64,000 nt of DNA from Phytohabitans maris (GTDB lineage: Bacteria; Actinomycetota; Actinomycetes; Mycobacteriales; Micromonosporaceae), in assembly GCF_031085175.1 (NCBI RefSeq), contig NZ_JAVHUY010000004.1, positions 186,001 to 250,000 of the forward strand. The letters run 5' to 3'. The notes under the pieces are model-generated. The model was not told the DNA's origin. It saw nothing but the letters and a program-made list of their open reading frames with translations, and did no database searches. Positions 34,771-43,964 of the stretch are shown one piece after another. The position numbers and the translations under genes were made by a program. Position 1 is the first letter of the stretch. Each line of letters starts with the position of its first letter.

Positions 34771-36524
34771 GGTGACCCCTCCTCGGATAGACGAGTGTGC
34801 GGACGGTACCACGCCGTGCGCTGTGCGCGCAGCAGCGCGATTCCCGCGACGGCCACGACGAGGGCGGCGCCCAGGTGGGCGGCGGCGGCCGGCCACCGGC
34901 GGTGCGGGCCGGCGCGCGGCTGGACCGCCCCCGGGTTCTCCCAGAGCGCGAGGTACCGGCCGTCGTACACCGGGCGGAGCCCGGCCAGCGCCGGTGCCGG
35001 TACCTCCAGGCCCGGCTCCTTCCGGACCAGCACCCAGCGGACGCCGATCCGGGCGACCGGCTCGCCGGCGGCGAGGAGCGCCCGGACCCGCGCGGCGCGG
35101 GGGTTCTCCCCGTCGACGGTCACGTCGCCGACCTGGAGGGCGTCGTTCATCAGCACCGGCGCGTCCAGGAAGCGCGGCGCCGGGTCGCGGACCACCTGGC
35201 CGCGGTTCCACCGGTACCGCTGGTAGCCGTGGAACGGCAGCGACAGCACCTCGCCCGGCGCGGCACCGACCTGGGCCGACACCGCCGCCCAGTCGGCCGG
35301 GTAGCGCACCGGACGCAGCTGGCCGGCCGCGCCGAACGCGAGGTCGGGCAGGATCGCCACCGGCAGCAGCGCGGCCGCGACGAGCACCACCCGCCCGGCG
35401 GTACGGTCCAGCCGGCGGGCGAGGCGCTCGGCCAGCCTCTCGGCGCCGACGCCGAGCGTGACCGCGACCAGCAGCGCGTACGGGATCAGGAACTTCTGGC
35501 CGTCGCGGAGCAGGCCGGCGCCGGCGACGTTCGCGACGAGCCACCGCAGGCCCGGCGCGGCCGGCGGCGTACCGGCGAGGGCGATCAGCAGCCCGCCCCC
35601 GGCCAGCAGCGCGAGCCGACCCGCCCCGCCCGGCCAGCGGCGGCGCAGCTCGACGAGGCCGGCCACGCAGACCGCGAGCAGGGCCAGCGTGGCGAGCGGC
35701 ACCAGCGGCGAGCCCCGGCTCCCGGGCACCGCCTGCGCGTTCCAGATCCCGCCGGTGCCGGCGACCGCGCCCCAGGCGCCGCTCCAGTTTTCGCCCCGGG
35801 CGGCGAACGCGGCGACGCCCGCCGGGTCGGACCGGCCGCCCGCGGCGCTGGTCAGTGCCGCCACCACCCACGGGGCGCAGAGCGCGGCGACCGCGCCACC
35901 GGCGAGGACCGGCCTGGCCAGGTCGCCCCGCGTCCACTGTGGACGTCCCGGCTCGGGCGCCGGTGCGGCCGGGCGCGCGGCGGCCAGCAGCACCACCACG
36001 GTGGCGAGCGCGATCAGGCCGCCGGTCGGGGTCACCGCCGCCGGCGCTGCCGTGAGGACCAGCCGGGCCAGCGCGCCGGGCCGGCCCGCCCGCAGGTCGC
36101 GCGCCGCCGCCACCAGCCAGGGCAGCGCCGCGTACGCCAGCAGCAGCCCCCACTGTCCTAAGAGGAGCCGCTCGGCGAGGTACGGCGTCCAGGCGTACCC
36201 GAGGGCGGCGACCACCTTCGGCAGCGTCCGCCCGGTCGGCACCAGCCGCGCCACGCCGAGCGCGGTGAGGTAGAGGATGGCGGCGAGGGCGAGCCGCTGC
36301 AGCAGCCACCCGGGTACGGCCAGGCTGGCGAGCGAGACGAGCGCGTCCAGCGGTACCGCCCGGGGCAGCGCGTCGGCCGGCGCGACCAGCTCCCAGCTCA
36401 GCGGCTGCCGGGGCACGAAGACCATGTCGTACCGGAGCACGTAGCCGGGCGCCGCGAGCGGGGCGAGCACGACCGCGGTGACCGCCGCGGCGGTGGCGTG
36501 CGGGACCAGGGCCCGGGCGCGCAT
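34683..36524 (-). CDS. Polytopic GT-C-like membrane protein (Rv0226c-like)
   Basis: The 613-residue integral membrane protein has about 12 hydrophobic helices in the first 450 residues, and a loop YDMVFVPRQPLSWE near residue 32 where GT-C enzymes keep acidic residues. The C-terminal soluble part carries LSLPFHGYQRYRWNRGQVV. Length and neighbourhood match Rv0226c. It starts at ATG 36524, 2 bp after the preceding gene. The last 29 codons run into the DUF2613 gene in a different frame and encode a Ser/Pro/Arg-rich tail (SPWPSWPRSSSPPS) unlike the rest. The original stop may therefore have been lost. A glycan polymerase or transferase role is inferred. Confidence 0.75.
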   Translation of the reverse strand: MRARALVPHATAAAVTAVVLAPLAAPGYVLRYDMVFVPRQPLSWELVAPADALPRAVPLDALVSLASLAVPGWLLQRLALAAILYLTALGVARLVPTGRTLPKVVAALGYAWTPYLAERLLLGQWGLLLAYAALPWLVAAARDLRAGRPGALARLVLTAAPAAVTPTGGLIALATVVVLLAAARPAAPAPEPGRPQWTRGDLARPVLAGGAVAALCAPWVVAALTSAAGGRSDPAGVAAFAARGENWSGAWGAVAGTGGIWNAQAVPGSRGSPLVPLATLALLAVCVAGLVELRRRWPGGAGRLALLAGGGLLIALAGTPPAAPGLRWLVANVAGAGLLRDGQKFLIPYALLVAVTLGVGAERLAERLARRLDRTAGRVVLVAAALLPVAILPDLAFGAAGQLRPVRYPADWAAVSAQVGAAPGEVLSLPFHGYQRYRWNRGQVVRDPAPRFLDAPVLMNDALQVGDVTVDGENPRAARVRALLAAGEPVARIGVRWVLVRKEPGLEVPAPALAGLRPVYDGRYLALWENPGAVQPRAGPHRRWPAAAAHLGAALVVAVAGIALLRAQRTAWYRPHTRLSEEGSPWPSWPRSSSPPSSVRRWGSSGSTPPPAR

Positions 36525-36526
36525 GG

Positions 36527-38383
36527 CTACCCGACCGGCTGCGGCACGAGGTCGCCGATCTCGATCTCGTCCGTGCAGAACGTGGCCGCCGGGTCGCCCA
36601 TCGTCAGCTCGACCCGGTCTCCGCCGCCCCAGACCAGCATGAAGACCGCGTTGAGCCCGCGCCGCGCGTCGAACGACCGCCCCTCGCCGCCGCCGAGCCG
36701 GAACGTGGCCCTGGTGTCCCGGTCCACGATGTACGCGATCCGCACCGCCTGCCAGTACTCGGGCACGGTCGCGGCGAGGGGCACGGTGACCGCCTCGCCG
36801 GCGGCGGCCTTGTAGCCGCAGCCGGGCGCCGGCCCCGGCGCGGCCCTGATGCCCTCGACCCACGCCGGCCGGATCCTCCCCGAGGAGTCGAAGATCGACA
36901 ACTCGCGTGCCTGGGTCACGAACACCGGCCCGCCGTCGAGCGGCGCGAAGAACCGGGACTGCGCGTTCCATGGCGCGGAGAGCGGGTCCATCACCGCCGT
37001 GGGCACCGGCTGGTCCATGAACACGGTGCCGGGCGGGGCGTCCGCGAGGTCCGCTCGGGCGGCGGCCAGGTAGTCACGGCCGGCCTTGACCGACCAGTCC
37101 TTCGCGAAGTCGACGCCACTCGCGAGGCTGCTCGCCACGAGCAGGGCGGCGGCGGCCACGCCCAGCACCGCGCCGGCCGACCTCTTTTCCTCCCCCGGCT
37201 CTTCCTCCCTCGGCTCCTCCCGGTCGCGCAGGCCGCACAGTGCCACGCCGGCGCAGATGGCGGCGACGAGGAGGACGTCGCCGATGTAGCGCGGGACCAG
37301 GCCGGCGACGCCGCTGTAGGCCGAGCCGAGCCGGGTGGCGCCGATCAGGCCCGCGGAGAGCGCGGCGTAGAGCAGGAACAGCGCCCACGCGCGCAGTGCC
37401 ACTCCACGGCGCAGCCACAGCGTCACGCCGACGAACGCCAGCACCAGCACCCAGGAGACCCGCTGGGCGGTGACCGTGGGGGCCGCGACGGCCGGGCCGT
37501 CCGCCGCGTCGAGCCAGGTCCACGGGCCGCCGAGCAGACCGGTGCTGAGCGACTGCCCGAAGAACTGGTGCAGGAACGTGCCCACTTCGGCGCCGGACGA
37601 CGGCCGGCGCAGGGACGAGGTCGCCAGCGACAGGTACACGGCGAGGAACGCCAGCGAGATCCCGGTGAGCACGAGCCAGGCGAGGGGCCACCGCCGGAGC
37701 GCGGTCACCACCGCCCGGAGCGGGCCGCCGGGGGAGTAGAGGCAGACCGTGGCGAGGAAGACGAAGGCGACCGTGAGCAGCGACTTTTCGAAGAACGCCA
37801 GGCCGAACAGGACCCAGAGGCCGAGCGCGACCAGGTGGCGCGGCCGGCGGGTCCGGACGTACCGCACCTGGGCGGTCATCGCCATGATCATCGCCAGCTG
37901 CATCGGCAGGAGGTTGATCCCCACCGCCCACCACGCGCTGACCTCCAGCGTGAGCGGGCTGAACAGGAACAGGCACAGCGGCACCAGCAGCGCCCAGGTG
38001 GCGGGAAGCATGAGCCGCAGCAGGCGGTAGAAGGCGATGCCCACCGCCGCCTGGCCGGCGATCATCAGCGTCGCGTACGGCCAGTAGTCGAACTCGGTCG
38101 ACCGGTGGGTCAGCCAGGTGACCAGGCGGCCGGCCGGCATGAGGTGGTTGTTGTAGAACTCGAACAGGTAGTCCGGGCCGAGGCCGGCGGCGTCCGCCTG
38201 GGAGATGATCGGGAAGTCGTCGATCGCGAGGTATCCGCGGCTGGTGATGCTCGCCCGCCAGGCGATGCTCGCCGCGATCAGCACCGCCGCGACGAGGTGC
38301 AGCGGGTCGCGGACGAGCCACGCCGGCACGGGGACGCTGACGGTCGCGCGCCCGGCCTCCGCCTCAGCCGTGTCGGCGCTCAT
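36527..38383 (-). CDS. Polytopic membrane protein, putative GT-C glycosyltransferase
   Basis: The 618-residue protein begins with a helix (about 25-45), then a periplasmic loop with an acidic pair, AIDDFPIISQADAAG, near residue 55, a typical place for the GT-C catalytic aspartates. About ten further helices follow up to residue 440. An acidic, Glu-rich loop (REEPREEEPGEEKR) sits before the last helix, and a C-terminal beta-rich domain of about 170 residues ends at VPQPVG. The ATG at 38383 overlaps the FkbM gene stop (ATGA), and the stop is 2 bp before the Rv0226c-like gene. The three are one operon. I do not recognise a specific family, and a polyprenyl-phosphate-sugar-dependent transferase is likely. 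Confidence 0.65.
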   Translation of the reverse strand: MSADTAEAEAGRATVSVPVPAWLVRDPLHLVAAVLIAASIAWRASITSRGYLAIDDFPIISQADAAGLGPDYLFEFYNNHLMPAGRLVTWLTHRSTEFDYWPYATLMIAGQAAVGIAFYRLLRLMLPATWALLVPLCLFLFSPLTLEVSAWWAVGINLLPMQLAMIMAMTAQVRYVRTRRPRHLVALGLWVLFGLAFFEKSLLTVAFVFLATVCLYSPGGPLRAVVTALRRWPLAWLVLTGISLAFLAVYLSLATSSLRRPSSGAEVGTFLHQFFGQSLSTGLLGGPWTWLDAADGPAVAAPTVTAQRVSWVLVLAFVGVTLWLRRGVALRAWALFLLYAALSAGLIGATRLGSAYSGVAGLVPRYIGDVLLVAAICAGVALCGLRDREEPREEEPGEEKRSAGAVLGVAAAALLVASSLASGVDFAKDWSVKAGRDYLAAARADLADAPPGTVFMDQPVPTAVMDPLSAPWNAQSRFFAPLDGGPVFVTQARELSIFDSSGRIRPAWVEGIRAAPGPAPGCGYKAAAGEAVTVPLAATVPEYWQAVRIAYIVDRDTRATFRLGGGEGRSFDARRGLNAVFMLVWGGGDRVELTMGDPAATFCTDEIEIGDLVPQPVG

Positions 38384-39198
38384 CGGGTCTCCGGCGCTCG
38401 GGCTTGCGGCCCTCGCGGCTCGTGCTCTCGCGGCTCGTGCTCTCGCGTCGCCGGTCCTCGCGGCTCGGGTTTGAAGAGCACGAGGTTGACGTAGCGGGGC
38501 CAGGGCGCGACCAGCCGGCGGGCGAAGCTCTGCCGCACCCGCCCCACCGCCGCGCGCTGGTGGGCGACCAGGTCGAAGCCGTCCAGCGGCAGCCAGCGGC
38601 CGCGGGGCATCACGTACGGGCGGTAGCCCCACCCGCGCAGCAGGGCGAGGATCGGCCCGACCGGCTGGATCCGCTCCTCCACCTCGACCAGCAGCAGGGG
38701 AGCGTCGCGGCGGATGGTCCGCTCGGCGCCGCGCAGCACGGCCAGCTCGTGCCCCTCGACGTCGATCTTCATGAACCGGACGTCGGTCAGCTCCAACCCG
38801 TCCACGGTCACCCGGGGCACCAGCACCGGCCGGCCGTCGCCATGCTCCACAGAGGACGTACCGACGGCCGCGCCGCCCTCGGGCAGGTGGAGCGTCGCCG
38901 TACCGGCGTGGTCGGAGGCGGCGGCCCGCACCACCCGGACGTCCGGGTAGGCCTCGGCCACCAGCTCGGCCAGCTCGGCGGCCGGCTCCAGCGCCACGAC
39001 CCGGTCGGCGAGCCGGCGCAGCCGCCGGGTCCACGGCCCGTACCAGGCGCCGACGTCGACCGCCGTCCCGCCGCGCGGCGCGTACGAGTGGAGGCGGGCC
39101 AGCTCGGGCTCGACCCGCGGGTACACGGCGCGGATCGCCGCACCCATCAGGCCAGCCGGCAGCCGGGTGCGGAGCGTCATCGACAAGGTGCCGGCCAT
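38380..39198 (-). CDS. FkbM-family SAM-dependent methyltransferase
   Basis: The 272-residue protein has the SAM-binding motif TAVDVGAWYGPWTRRL (about residues 45-60), an acidic loop VVALEPAAEL, and the FkbM signature FMKIDVEGHELAVLRGAE. The C-terminal 20 residues are a repetitive EPRGPATREHEPREHEPRG-type tail encoded by a small tandem DNA repeat. I chose ATG 39198, and ATG 39261 upstream would add 21 residues. The family O-methylates sugars or lipids. In this operon with two GT-C-like proteins it may cap or decorate an envelope polysaccharide. Confidence 0.83.
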   Translation of the reverse strand: MAGTLSMTLRTRLPAGLMGAAIRAVYPRVEPELARLHSYAPRGGTAVDVGAWYGPWTRRLRRLADRVVALEPAAELAELVAEAYPDVRVVRAAASDHAGTATLHLPEGGAAVGTSSVEHGDGRPVLVPRVTVDGLELTDVRFMKIDVEGHELAVLRGAERTIRRDAPLLLVEVEERIQPVGPILALLRGWGYRPYVMPRGRWLPLDGFDLVAHQRAAVGRVRQSFARRLVAPWPRYVNLVLFKPEPRGPATREHEPREHEPRGPQARAPETR

Positions 39199-39311
39199 GG
39201 TGGGGAACCTTAGCCGCCCCACCCGCGTTTCGGTGACCGGGTGGACCGCCAAGTTTCTCATCAGTAACCTGCACAGGATCCGCGACGAGTGCCGCGGCCG
39301 GCGAGGTGACG

Positions 39312-40619
39312 ATGGCACAGGCTGAGGCGACCCGGGTACGGCGGCGCGTGGGCGTGGCCGGTGCTGCCGTCGCGGCCGCGGGCGTCGCCACCAACGCGGT
39401 GGCGTACCTGGTACCGGTGCTCGGCGCCCGGCAGCTCAGCCCGGGTGACCTGGGCGCGCTCGCCACCGTGACGGCGATCGCCGCGATCATGGGCGTGCCC
39501 GGCCTCGGCCTGCAGATCGCCGTCGCGGTCCACCGCGCCCGCCACCCCGGCGCCGTGTCCGGTCGCGTGGGGTGGCTGACCGCCGCGGCCTGCGCCGCCG
39601 CCGTGGTGGCGCTGACCCCGGTCGCGGACGCGCTGCTCGACCTGCCCCCGGCCGCCGTCCCGCTGCTGGCGCTCTACACCGGCGCGGTGGTGGCGGCCGG
39701 CCGCTGGCTGGGCGAGCTTCAGGGCGACGAACGGTTTGCGCGCCTCGCGGCCGGCATGGGCGTCCTCACCGCCGGCCGGTACGGCGGCCTGGTCGCCGGC
39801 CTGGCCCTAGGCGCCGGCCTGACCGGCGCGGTCCTCGCCGGCACCGCCACCGCGCTGCTGGTCCCGCCGGCGCTCGCCCTCCTCACCCGCTCCGCCGGCG
39901 CCCCGCCCGGGGAAGGCGCCCCGCCCGGGGAAGGCGGCGCGCGCGTGGGAGGCGGCGCGCACGCGGAGGACGGCCTGCGGCTGGAAGGCGGCGGCCCGCA
40001 CGTCGATGGCGGCGGGATCACCGCCCGGCGAGTGGTGACCGCCAGCTCGGCGACGCTCGCCATGCTGGTCGCCTCCTACGCCGACCTGCTGCTCGCCCGC
40101 CACCTGCTGCCCGCCGCCGCCTCGGGCGCGTACGCGGTCGGGACCGTGCTGACCAAGGGCGCGATCTGGGCCCCGCAGGCGGTCACCGTGCTCGCCCTGC
40201 CCCGGCTGGCCCGCGGCAGCCGCCGCACCCTGGTACTCGCGACCGCGCTGGTCGGCGCCTGCGGCGCGCTGCTGGTCGCGGCGTCGGCGCTGGCCGGCGC
40301 GCTCGCCTTCCGCCTGGCCGGCGGCCCCGACTACGCCACCCTGGGTCGGTACGCCCCGGTCTTCGCGCTGACCGGCGCGCTCTACGCCCTGGTGTTCGTG
40401 CTGGTCAACGCCGGGGTCGCGGCCGGCGCCCGGTGGCCCTCGGCACCACTGTGGACGGCCAGCGCCGCGCTGGTGGTGGCGGTCGAGTGGCTGGCGCCGC
40501 ACACGTTCACCGGAATCATGTGGTCCGCGGCCGCGACGGCCGCCCTGGCCCTCGCGCTCTGCGCGCTCACCCTCCGCCGCGCGACCCCCGCTCCGTCCGG
40601 AGTGGACCCACGAGCATGA
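39312..40619 (+). CDS. Polysaccharide/lipid-linked oligosaccharide flippase-like membrane protein (MOP superfamily)
   Basis: The 435-residue protein has about 12 transmembrane helices arranged like Wzx/MATE exporters. The N-terminal AVAYLVPVLGARQLSPGDLGAL is typical of polysaccharide biosynthesis flippases. A hydrophilic, glycine-rich insert in the middle (about residues 200-235) comes from tandem repeats of APPGEG-coding DNA (near 39900-39935). GAGGTG lies 4 bp before the ATG at 39312, which I prefer over the GTG at 39306. It is divergent from the FkbM operon and probably flips the lipid-linked product made by those enzymes. Confidence 0.8.
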   Translation: MAQAEATRVRRRVGVAGAAVAAAGVATNAVAYLVPVLGARQLSPGDLGALATVTAIAAIMGVPGLGLQIAVAVHRARHPGAVSGRVGWLTAAACAAAVVALTPVADALLDLPPAAVPLLALYTGAVVAAGRWLGELQGDERFARLAAGMGVLTAGRYGGLVAGLALGAGLTGAVLAGTATALLVPPALALLTRSAGAPPGEGAPPGEGGARVGGGAHAEDGLRLEGGGPHVDGGGITARRVVTASSATLAMLVASYADLLLARHLLPAAASGAYAVGTVLTKGAIWAPQAVTVLALPRLARGSRRTLVLATALVGACGALLVAASALAGALAFRLAGGPDYATLGRYAPVFALTGALYALVFVLVNAGVAAGARWPSAPLWTASAALVVAVEWLAPHTFTGIMWSAAATAALALALCALTLRRATPAPSGVDPRA

Positions 40620-40659
40620 CCGCCCGGGCGCTAGGCGCGCCTGCTGGCGACGCCAACGG

Positions 40660-42330
40660 CTAGAAGACGGTGCCGGCGTCGCGGGCGACGATGTCGGCCA
40701 GGCAGCGCTCGGCCAGGGCGGCCACCGTCAGCGCCGGGTTGCACGCCCCGGTCGAGCCCGGAATCAGGGCGCTGTCGACGACGTACAGGCCGCGGTAGCC
40801 GGCCAGCCGGCCGTGTCCGTCGCAGGCCCGGCCCAGCACGGCGCCGCCCAGCGGGTGGAACGTGTACGACTCCAGGCCGTTCATGTCCAGCAGCCCGTAC
40901 GGCGCCGCCGCGGCCAGGGAGAGCAACGGGTCGTCCAGCGCGGGTGGCAGCGGCAGCGGTGGGAGCGGCGGCCAGCCGGTCGCGGTCACGAGCTGCCGCA
41001 GGGTGGTCGCGATCGCCTCCCGCGCGCCCCGGTCGCCGTCGGCGGACCAGGTCAGCTCCACGTCGTCGGTCGCCGGCCGGTACTCGAAGCGGCCGACCGG
41101 CGCGCAGAGGCCGATGCCGGGCAGGGGCATGGCGTGGGTCTCGACCGGAAACGGCGCCGGGCCGAACTCGATCGTCACGGGATCGGGGTCGTCCCACTTC
41201 ATGATGGCGACGCTGGTGGGGCCGCCCTGCCGCGCGCCGGTCGGTTCGGGGACCAGGGCGCGCAAGTAGAGCCGCAGGCCGTTGTTGCCCCAGTGCCGGC
41301 CGACGTGTTCGTTGAGGGCCGGCAGCGCCCCGGTGTCCCGGGCGCGGACCAGCAGCCGGCTGGTGCCCATCGAGCCGGCGGCGAAGAACACCGCGTCCGT
41401 GGTGAGCGCGAACCGCTCCAGCAGCACGCCGTCGGCGTCGATGCGGTCGGCCCGCACGACATACCGGCCGCGCGGGTCGATGCTCACGCCGGTCACCACG
41501 TGCAGCGGCCGGACGCTGGTCCGGCCGGTCGCCTCGGCCCGGGCCAGGTAGTTGCGGTCGACCGAGGTGCGCGCGCCGCTGTTGACGCCGGTCAGGTACT
41601 CGCCGATCGAGGCGGACGGCACCGCGCGGCCGGCGAGCTCGGCGCGGACGACGTCCCAGTCGCAGGCCTCGTCGAGGCGGCCCGCCGGCAGCCCGGCGCG
41701 GCGGGCCTGGTCCAGAAAGAGCCGGGTGCCGGCGTACCGTTCGTGGGCCAGCACGTCGTCGGGGATCGTGCCGACGCCGATCGCGGCGCGGACCAGCGGG
41801 TAGAACCGGTCGGCCATCTCCCGGTAGTCCACCTCGGCCGGCATCACGCGCGCGAACAGCGCCTCGGCCGGCTGCAGCATCACGCCGTCGACCAGCGAGA
41901 GGCCACCGACGCCGGCGCCGCAGATCACGTTCATGCCGCGGCCGTAGATCTTCTCGAACAGCCCCGCGTACGGCCGGTAGACGGCGGGCGGCATGCCGGG
42001 GTAGACCGGCGCCGGCGTAAACCAGGACGACCGGCGGTCCGGCCGGAGAAACGGCGGGAAGGTGTCGCCCGCCGCGGTGACCGGCCAGCGCCGTCCCCGT
42101 TCCAGCACAACATTCGGTACGCCGGCGGCGGCCAGCCGGTGCGCCGCTACGGCCCCGCCGTACCCACTCCCGATGATCACCACCCGGTGCCGTTCCTCCA
42201 CTGTGGGCACCGGCCGGCCAGCGGCCGATCCCTTTCGCGGAAACGCCGGCGGGCCGGCAACCGCGCCGACCGCGGCAGCGGCGGCGAAGCCCAGCAGCTC
42301 CCGGCGGCTCAGGTCCACGGTCCCGGCCAT
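40660..42330 (-). CDS. GMC-family oxidoreductase, cholesterol-oxidase-like, Tat-exported
   Basis: The 556-residue flavoenzyme has a twin-arginine leader SRRELLGFAAAAAVGA, the FAD motif GSGYGGAVAAHRLAAAG (about 52-68) and the C-terminal GMC pair His (FHPLGGAVLG) and Asn (TGACNPALTVAALAER). These correspond to His447 and Asn485 of Streptomyces cholesterol oxidase. The size is also that of secreted cholesterol oxidase. It would oxidise a sterol or other alcohol outside the cell and release hydrogen peroxide. It converges with the flippase gene and is divergent from the ABC operon. The exact substrate is uncertain. Confidence 0.85.
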   Translation of the reverse strand: MAGTVDLSRRELLGFAAAAAVGAVAGPPAFPRKGSAAGRPVPTVEERHRVVIIGSGYGGAVAAHRLAAAGVPNVVLERGRRWPVTAAGDTFPPFLRPDRRSSWFTPAPVYPGMPPAVYRPYAGLFEKIYGRGMNVICGAGVGGLSLVDGVMLQPAEALFARVMPAEVDYREMADRFYPLVRAAIGVGTIPDDVLAHERYAGTRLFLDQARRAGLPAGRLDEACDWDVVRAELAGRAVPSASIGEYLTGVNSGARTSVDRNYLARAEATGRTSVRPLHVVTGVSIDPRGRYVVRADRIDADGVLLERFALTTDAVFFAAGSMGTSRLLVRARDTGALPALNEHVGRHWGNNGLRLYLRALVPEPTGARQGGPTSVAIMKWDDPDPVTIEFGPAPFPVETHAMPLPGIGLCAPVGRFEYRPATDDVELTWSADGDRGAREAIATTLRQLVTATGWPPLPPLPLPPALDDPLLSLAAAAPYGLLDMNGLESYTFHPLGGAVLGRACDGHGRLAGYRGLYVVDSALIPGSTGACNPALTVAALAERCLADIVARDAGTVF

Positions 42331-42423
42331 CCCTTTACGATGGCGGAACCCGGCTGGCCGCGCCACCCGGGGGGCCGGTCGCGTATTGACGGCGGCGATC
42401 ACGCGGGGTGAGGATCTGACACG

Positions 42424-43290
42424 ATGATCGCCTGCGAGAGCTTGGTACGGATCTACCAGACCGGGTCGGTCGAGGTGCAGGCGCTGCAAGGGCTCGACCT
42501 GGTCGTGGAGCGCGGCGAGATGGTGGCCGTCGTCGGGGCGTCCGGGTCGGGGAAGTCGACGCTGCTCTCCATCCTCGCCGGGATCGACGCCCCGACCGCC
42601 GGGCGGGCGCGGGTCGACCGGTGGGACCTGCTGGCGATGTCCCGGGCCGACCGGGTGCGCTACCGGCGGCACACGGTCGGGTTCGTGCGGCAGCAGACCG
42701 CCAGCAACCTCGTGCCGTACCTGACCGCGCGCCAGATGGTCGACCTGCCGATGACCGCCGCCCGCACGCCGGCCCGCGAGCGCCGCACCCGGGCCGGTGA
42801 GCTGCTGGCCGCCCTCGGCGTCGCGGACTGCGCCGACCGGCGCCCGGCCGAGCTCTCCGGCGGCGAGCAGATGCGGGTCGCGATCGCGGTGGCGCTCGCC
42901 AACCGGCCCCGCGTGCTGCTGGCCGACGAGCCGACCGGCGAGCTGGACGCGGCCACCTCGGCCCAGGTCTTCGAGGCGTTGCGGGGCGTCAACCGGGAGT
43001 TCGGCGTCACCGTCGTCGTGGTGACCCACGACCCTGAGGTCAGCGGCAAGGTCGCGCGTACGGTGGCGATCCGGGACGGGCGGACCAGCAGCGAGGTGCT
43101 GCGCCGCACCGCCACCGGCGCGGACGGCGGCACGCACGTGATCGCCGAGGAGTACGCGGTGATGGACCGGGCCGGGCGGGTCCAGATACCGCGCGACTAC
43201 CGGGAGGCACTCGCGCTGACCCGGCGGGTCCGGCTGGCGCTGGAGGCCGACCGCGTCGAGGTACGCCCGGACCTCGGCGGCGGCGCGTGA
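42424..43290 (+). CDS. ABC transporter ATP-binding protein (LolD/MacB-like), first of two
   Basis: This 288-residue ATPase carries Walker A GASGSGKST (residues 38-46), signature LSGGEQMRVAIA, Walker B RVLLADEP and the H-loop VTHD. It belongs to the FtsX-permease-associated group. A C-terminal extension of about 60 residues (AVMDRAGRVQIPRDYREALAL) is longer than usual and may be a regulatory or dimerisation tail. The next gene, a second, shorter ATPase, overlaps it by 4 bp. Two FtsX-like permeases follow. The substrates could be lipoproteins, antibiotics or peptides. Confidence 0.92.
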   Translation: MIACESLVRIYQTGSVEVQALQGLDLVVERGEMVAVVGASGSGKSTLLSILAGIDAPTAGRARVDRWDLLAMSRADRVRYRRHTVGFVRQQTASNLVPYLTARQMVDLPMTAARTPARERRTRAGELLAALGVADCADRRPAELSGGEQMRVAIAVALANRPRVLLADEPTGELDAATSAQVFEALRGVNREFGVTVVVVTHDPEVSGKVARTVAIRDGRTSSEVLRRTATGADGGTHVIAEEYAVMDRAGRVQIPRDYREALALTRRVRLALEADRVEVRPDLGGGA

Positions 43291-43964
43291 CGGCCGACCT
43301 GGTCAGCGTGCGCGGCGTACACCGGCGCTTCGGCTCCGGTCCGGCGTCGGTGCACGCGCTGCGGGACGTGTCGTTCGACGTGGCCGCCGGCACGATGGTC
43401 GCGCTGGTCGGGCGCTCCGGCTCGGGCAAGACGACCCTGCTGAACGTCGTCGGCGGCCTGGACCGGCCGGACGAGGGGACGGTCGTCGTCGACGGCACCG
43501 AGGTCACCGCGCTCGACGACGACGGCCTGTCCGACCTGCGGCGGTCCCGGGTCGCGTACGTGTTCCAGACGTTCGGCCTGATCCCGGTGATGACGGCGGC
43601 GGAGAACGTCGGCGTTCCGTTGCGGCTGGCCCGCGTGCCCACAGTGGAGCGTGAGCGGCGGGTGGAGCTGTTGCTGGACCTGGTCGGCCTGGCCGACCAC
43701 GCCGCGCAGCGCCCGGACGAGCTCTCCGGCGGCCAGCAGCAGCGGGTGGCGGTCGCCCGGGCCCTGGCCGCCTCGCCCCGGCTGCTGATCGCCGACGAGC
43801 CGACCGGGCAGCTGGACGCCGAGACGGGGCTGTCGGTGATGGCGCTGCTGCGCGGCGTCGTGGAGTCCGAGGGCGTCACGGTGCTGGTGTCCACACACGA
43901 CCCGGTGATGATGGAGCTCGCCGACCGGGTGCTGCGCATGCACGACGGCCAGGTCTCGTGCTGA
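43287..43964 (+). CDS. ABC transporter ATP-binding protein (LolD/MacB-like), second of two
   Basis: The 225-residue ATPase has Walker A GRSGSGKTT (residues 42-50), Q-loop FQTFGLIPVMTAAENV, signature LSGGQQQRVAVARAL, Walker B RLLIADEPTGQLD and H-loop STHD. The GTG start overlaps the preceding stop (GTGA), and its own stop overlaps the permease GTG. Sequence divergence from the first ATPase suggests a heterodimer, one subunit matching each of the two permeases, rather than a redundant copy. Confidence 0.94.
   Translation: MTADLVSVRGVHRRFGSGPASVHALRDVSFDVAAGTMVALVGRSGSGKTTLLNVVGGLDRPDEGTVVVDGTEVTALDDDGLSDLRRSRVAYVFQTFGLIPVMTAAENVGVPLRLARVPTVERERRVELLLDLVGLADHAAQRPDELSGGQQQRVAVARALAASPRLLIADEPTGQLDAETGLSVMALLRGVVESEGVTVLVSTHDPVMMELADRVLRMHDGQVSC

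Noticed and set aside
36525..36971. N-terminal extension of the Rv0226c-like protein to 36971
   Set aside because: The extension reads through the 3' end of the preceding gene in the wrong frame and is low-complexity. The hydrophobic start lies at ATG 36524.
39900..40020. Frameshift in the flippase gene, suggested by the glycine-rich insert
   Set aside because: The frame is continuous, and transmembrane helices resume on the other side. The insert is produced by a short in-frame tandem repeat.
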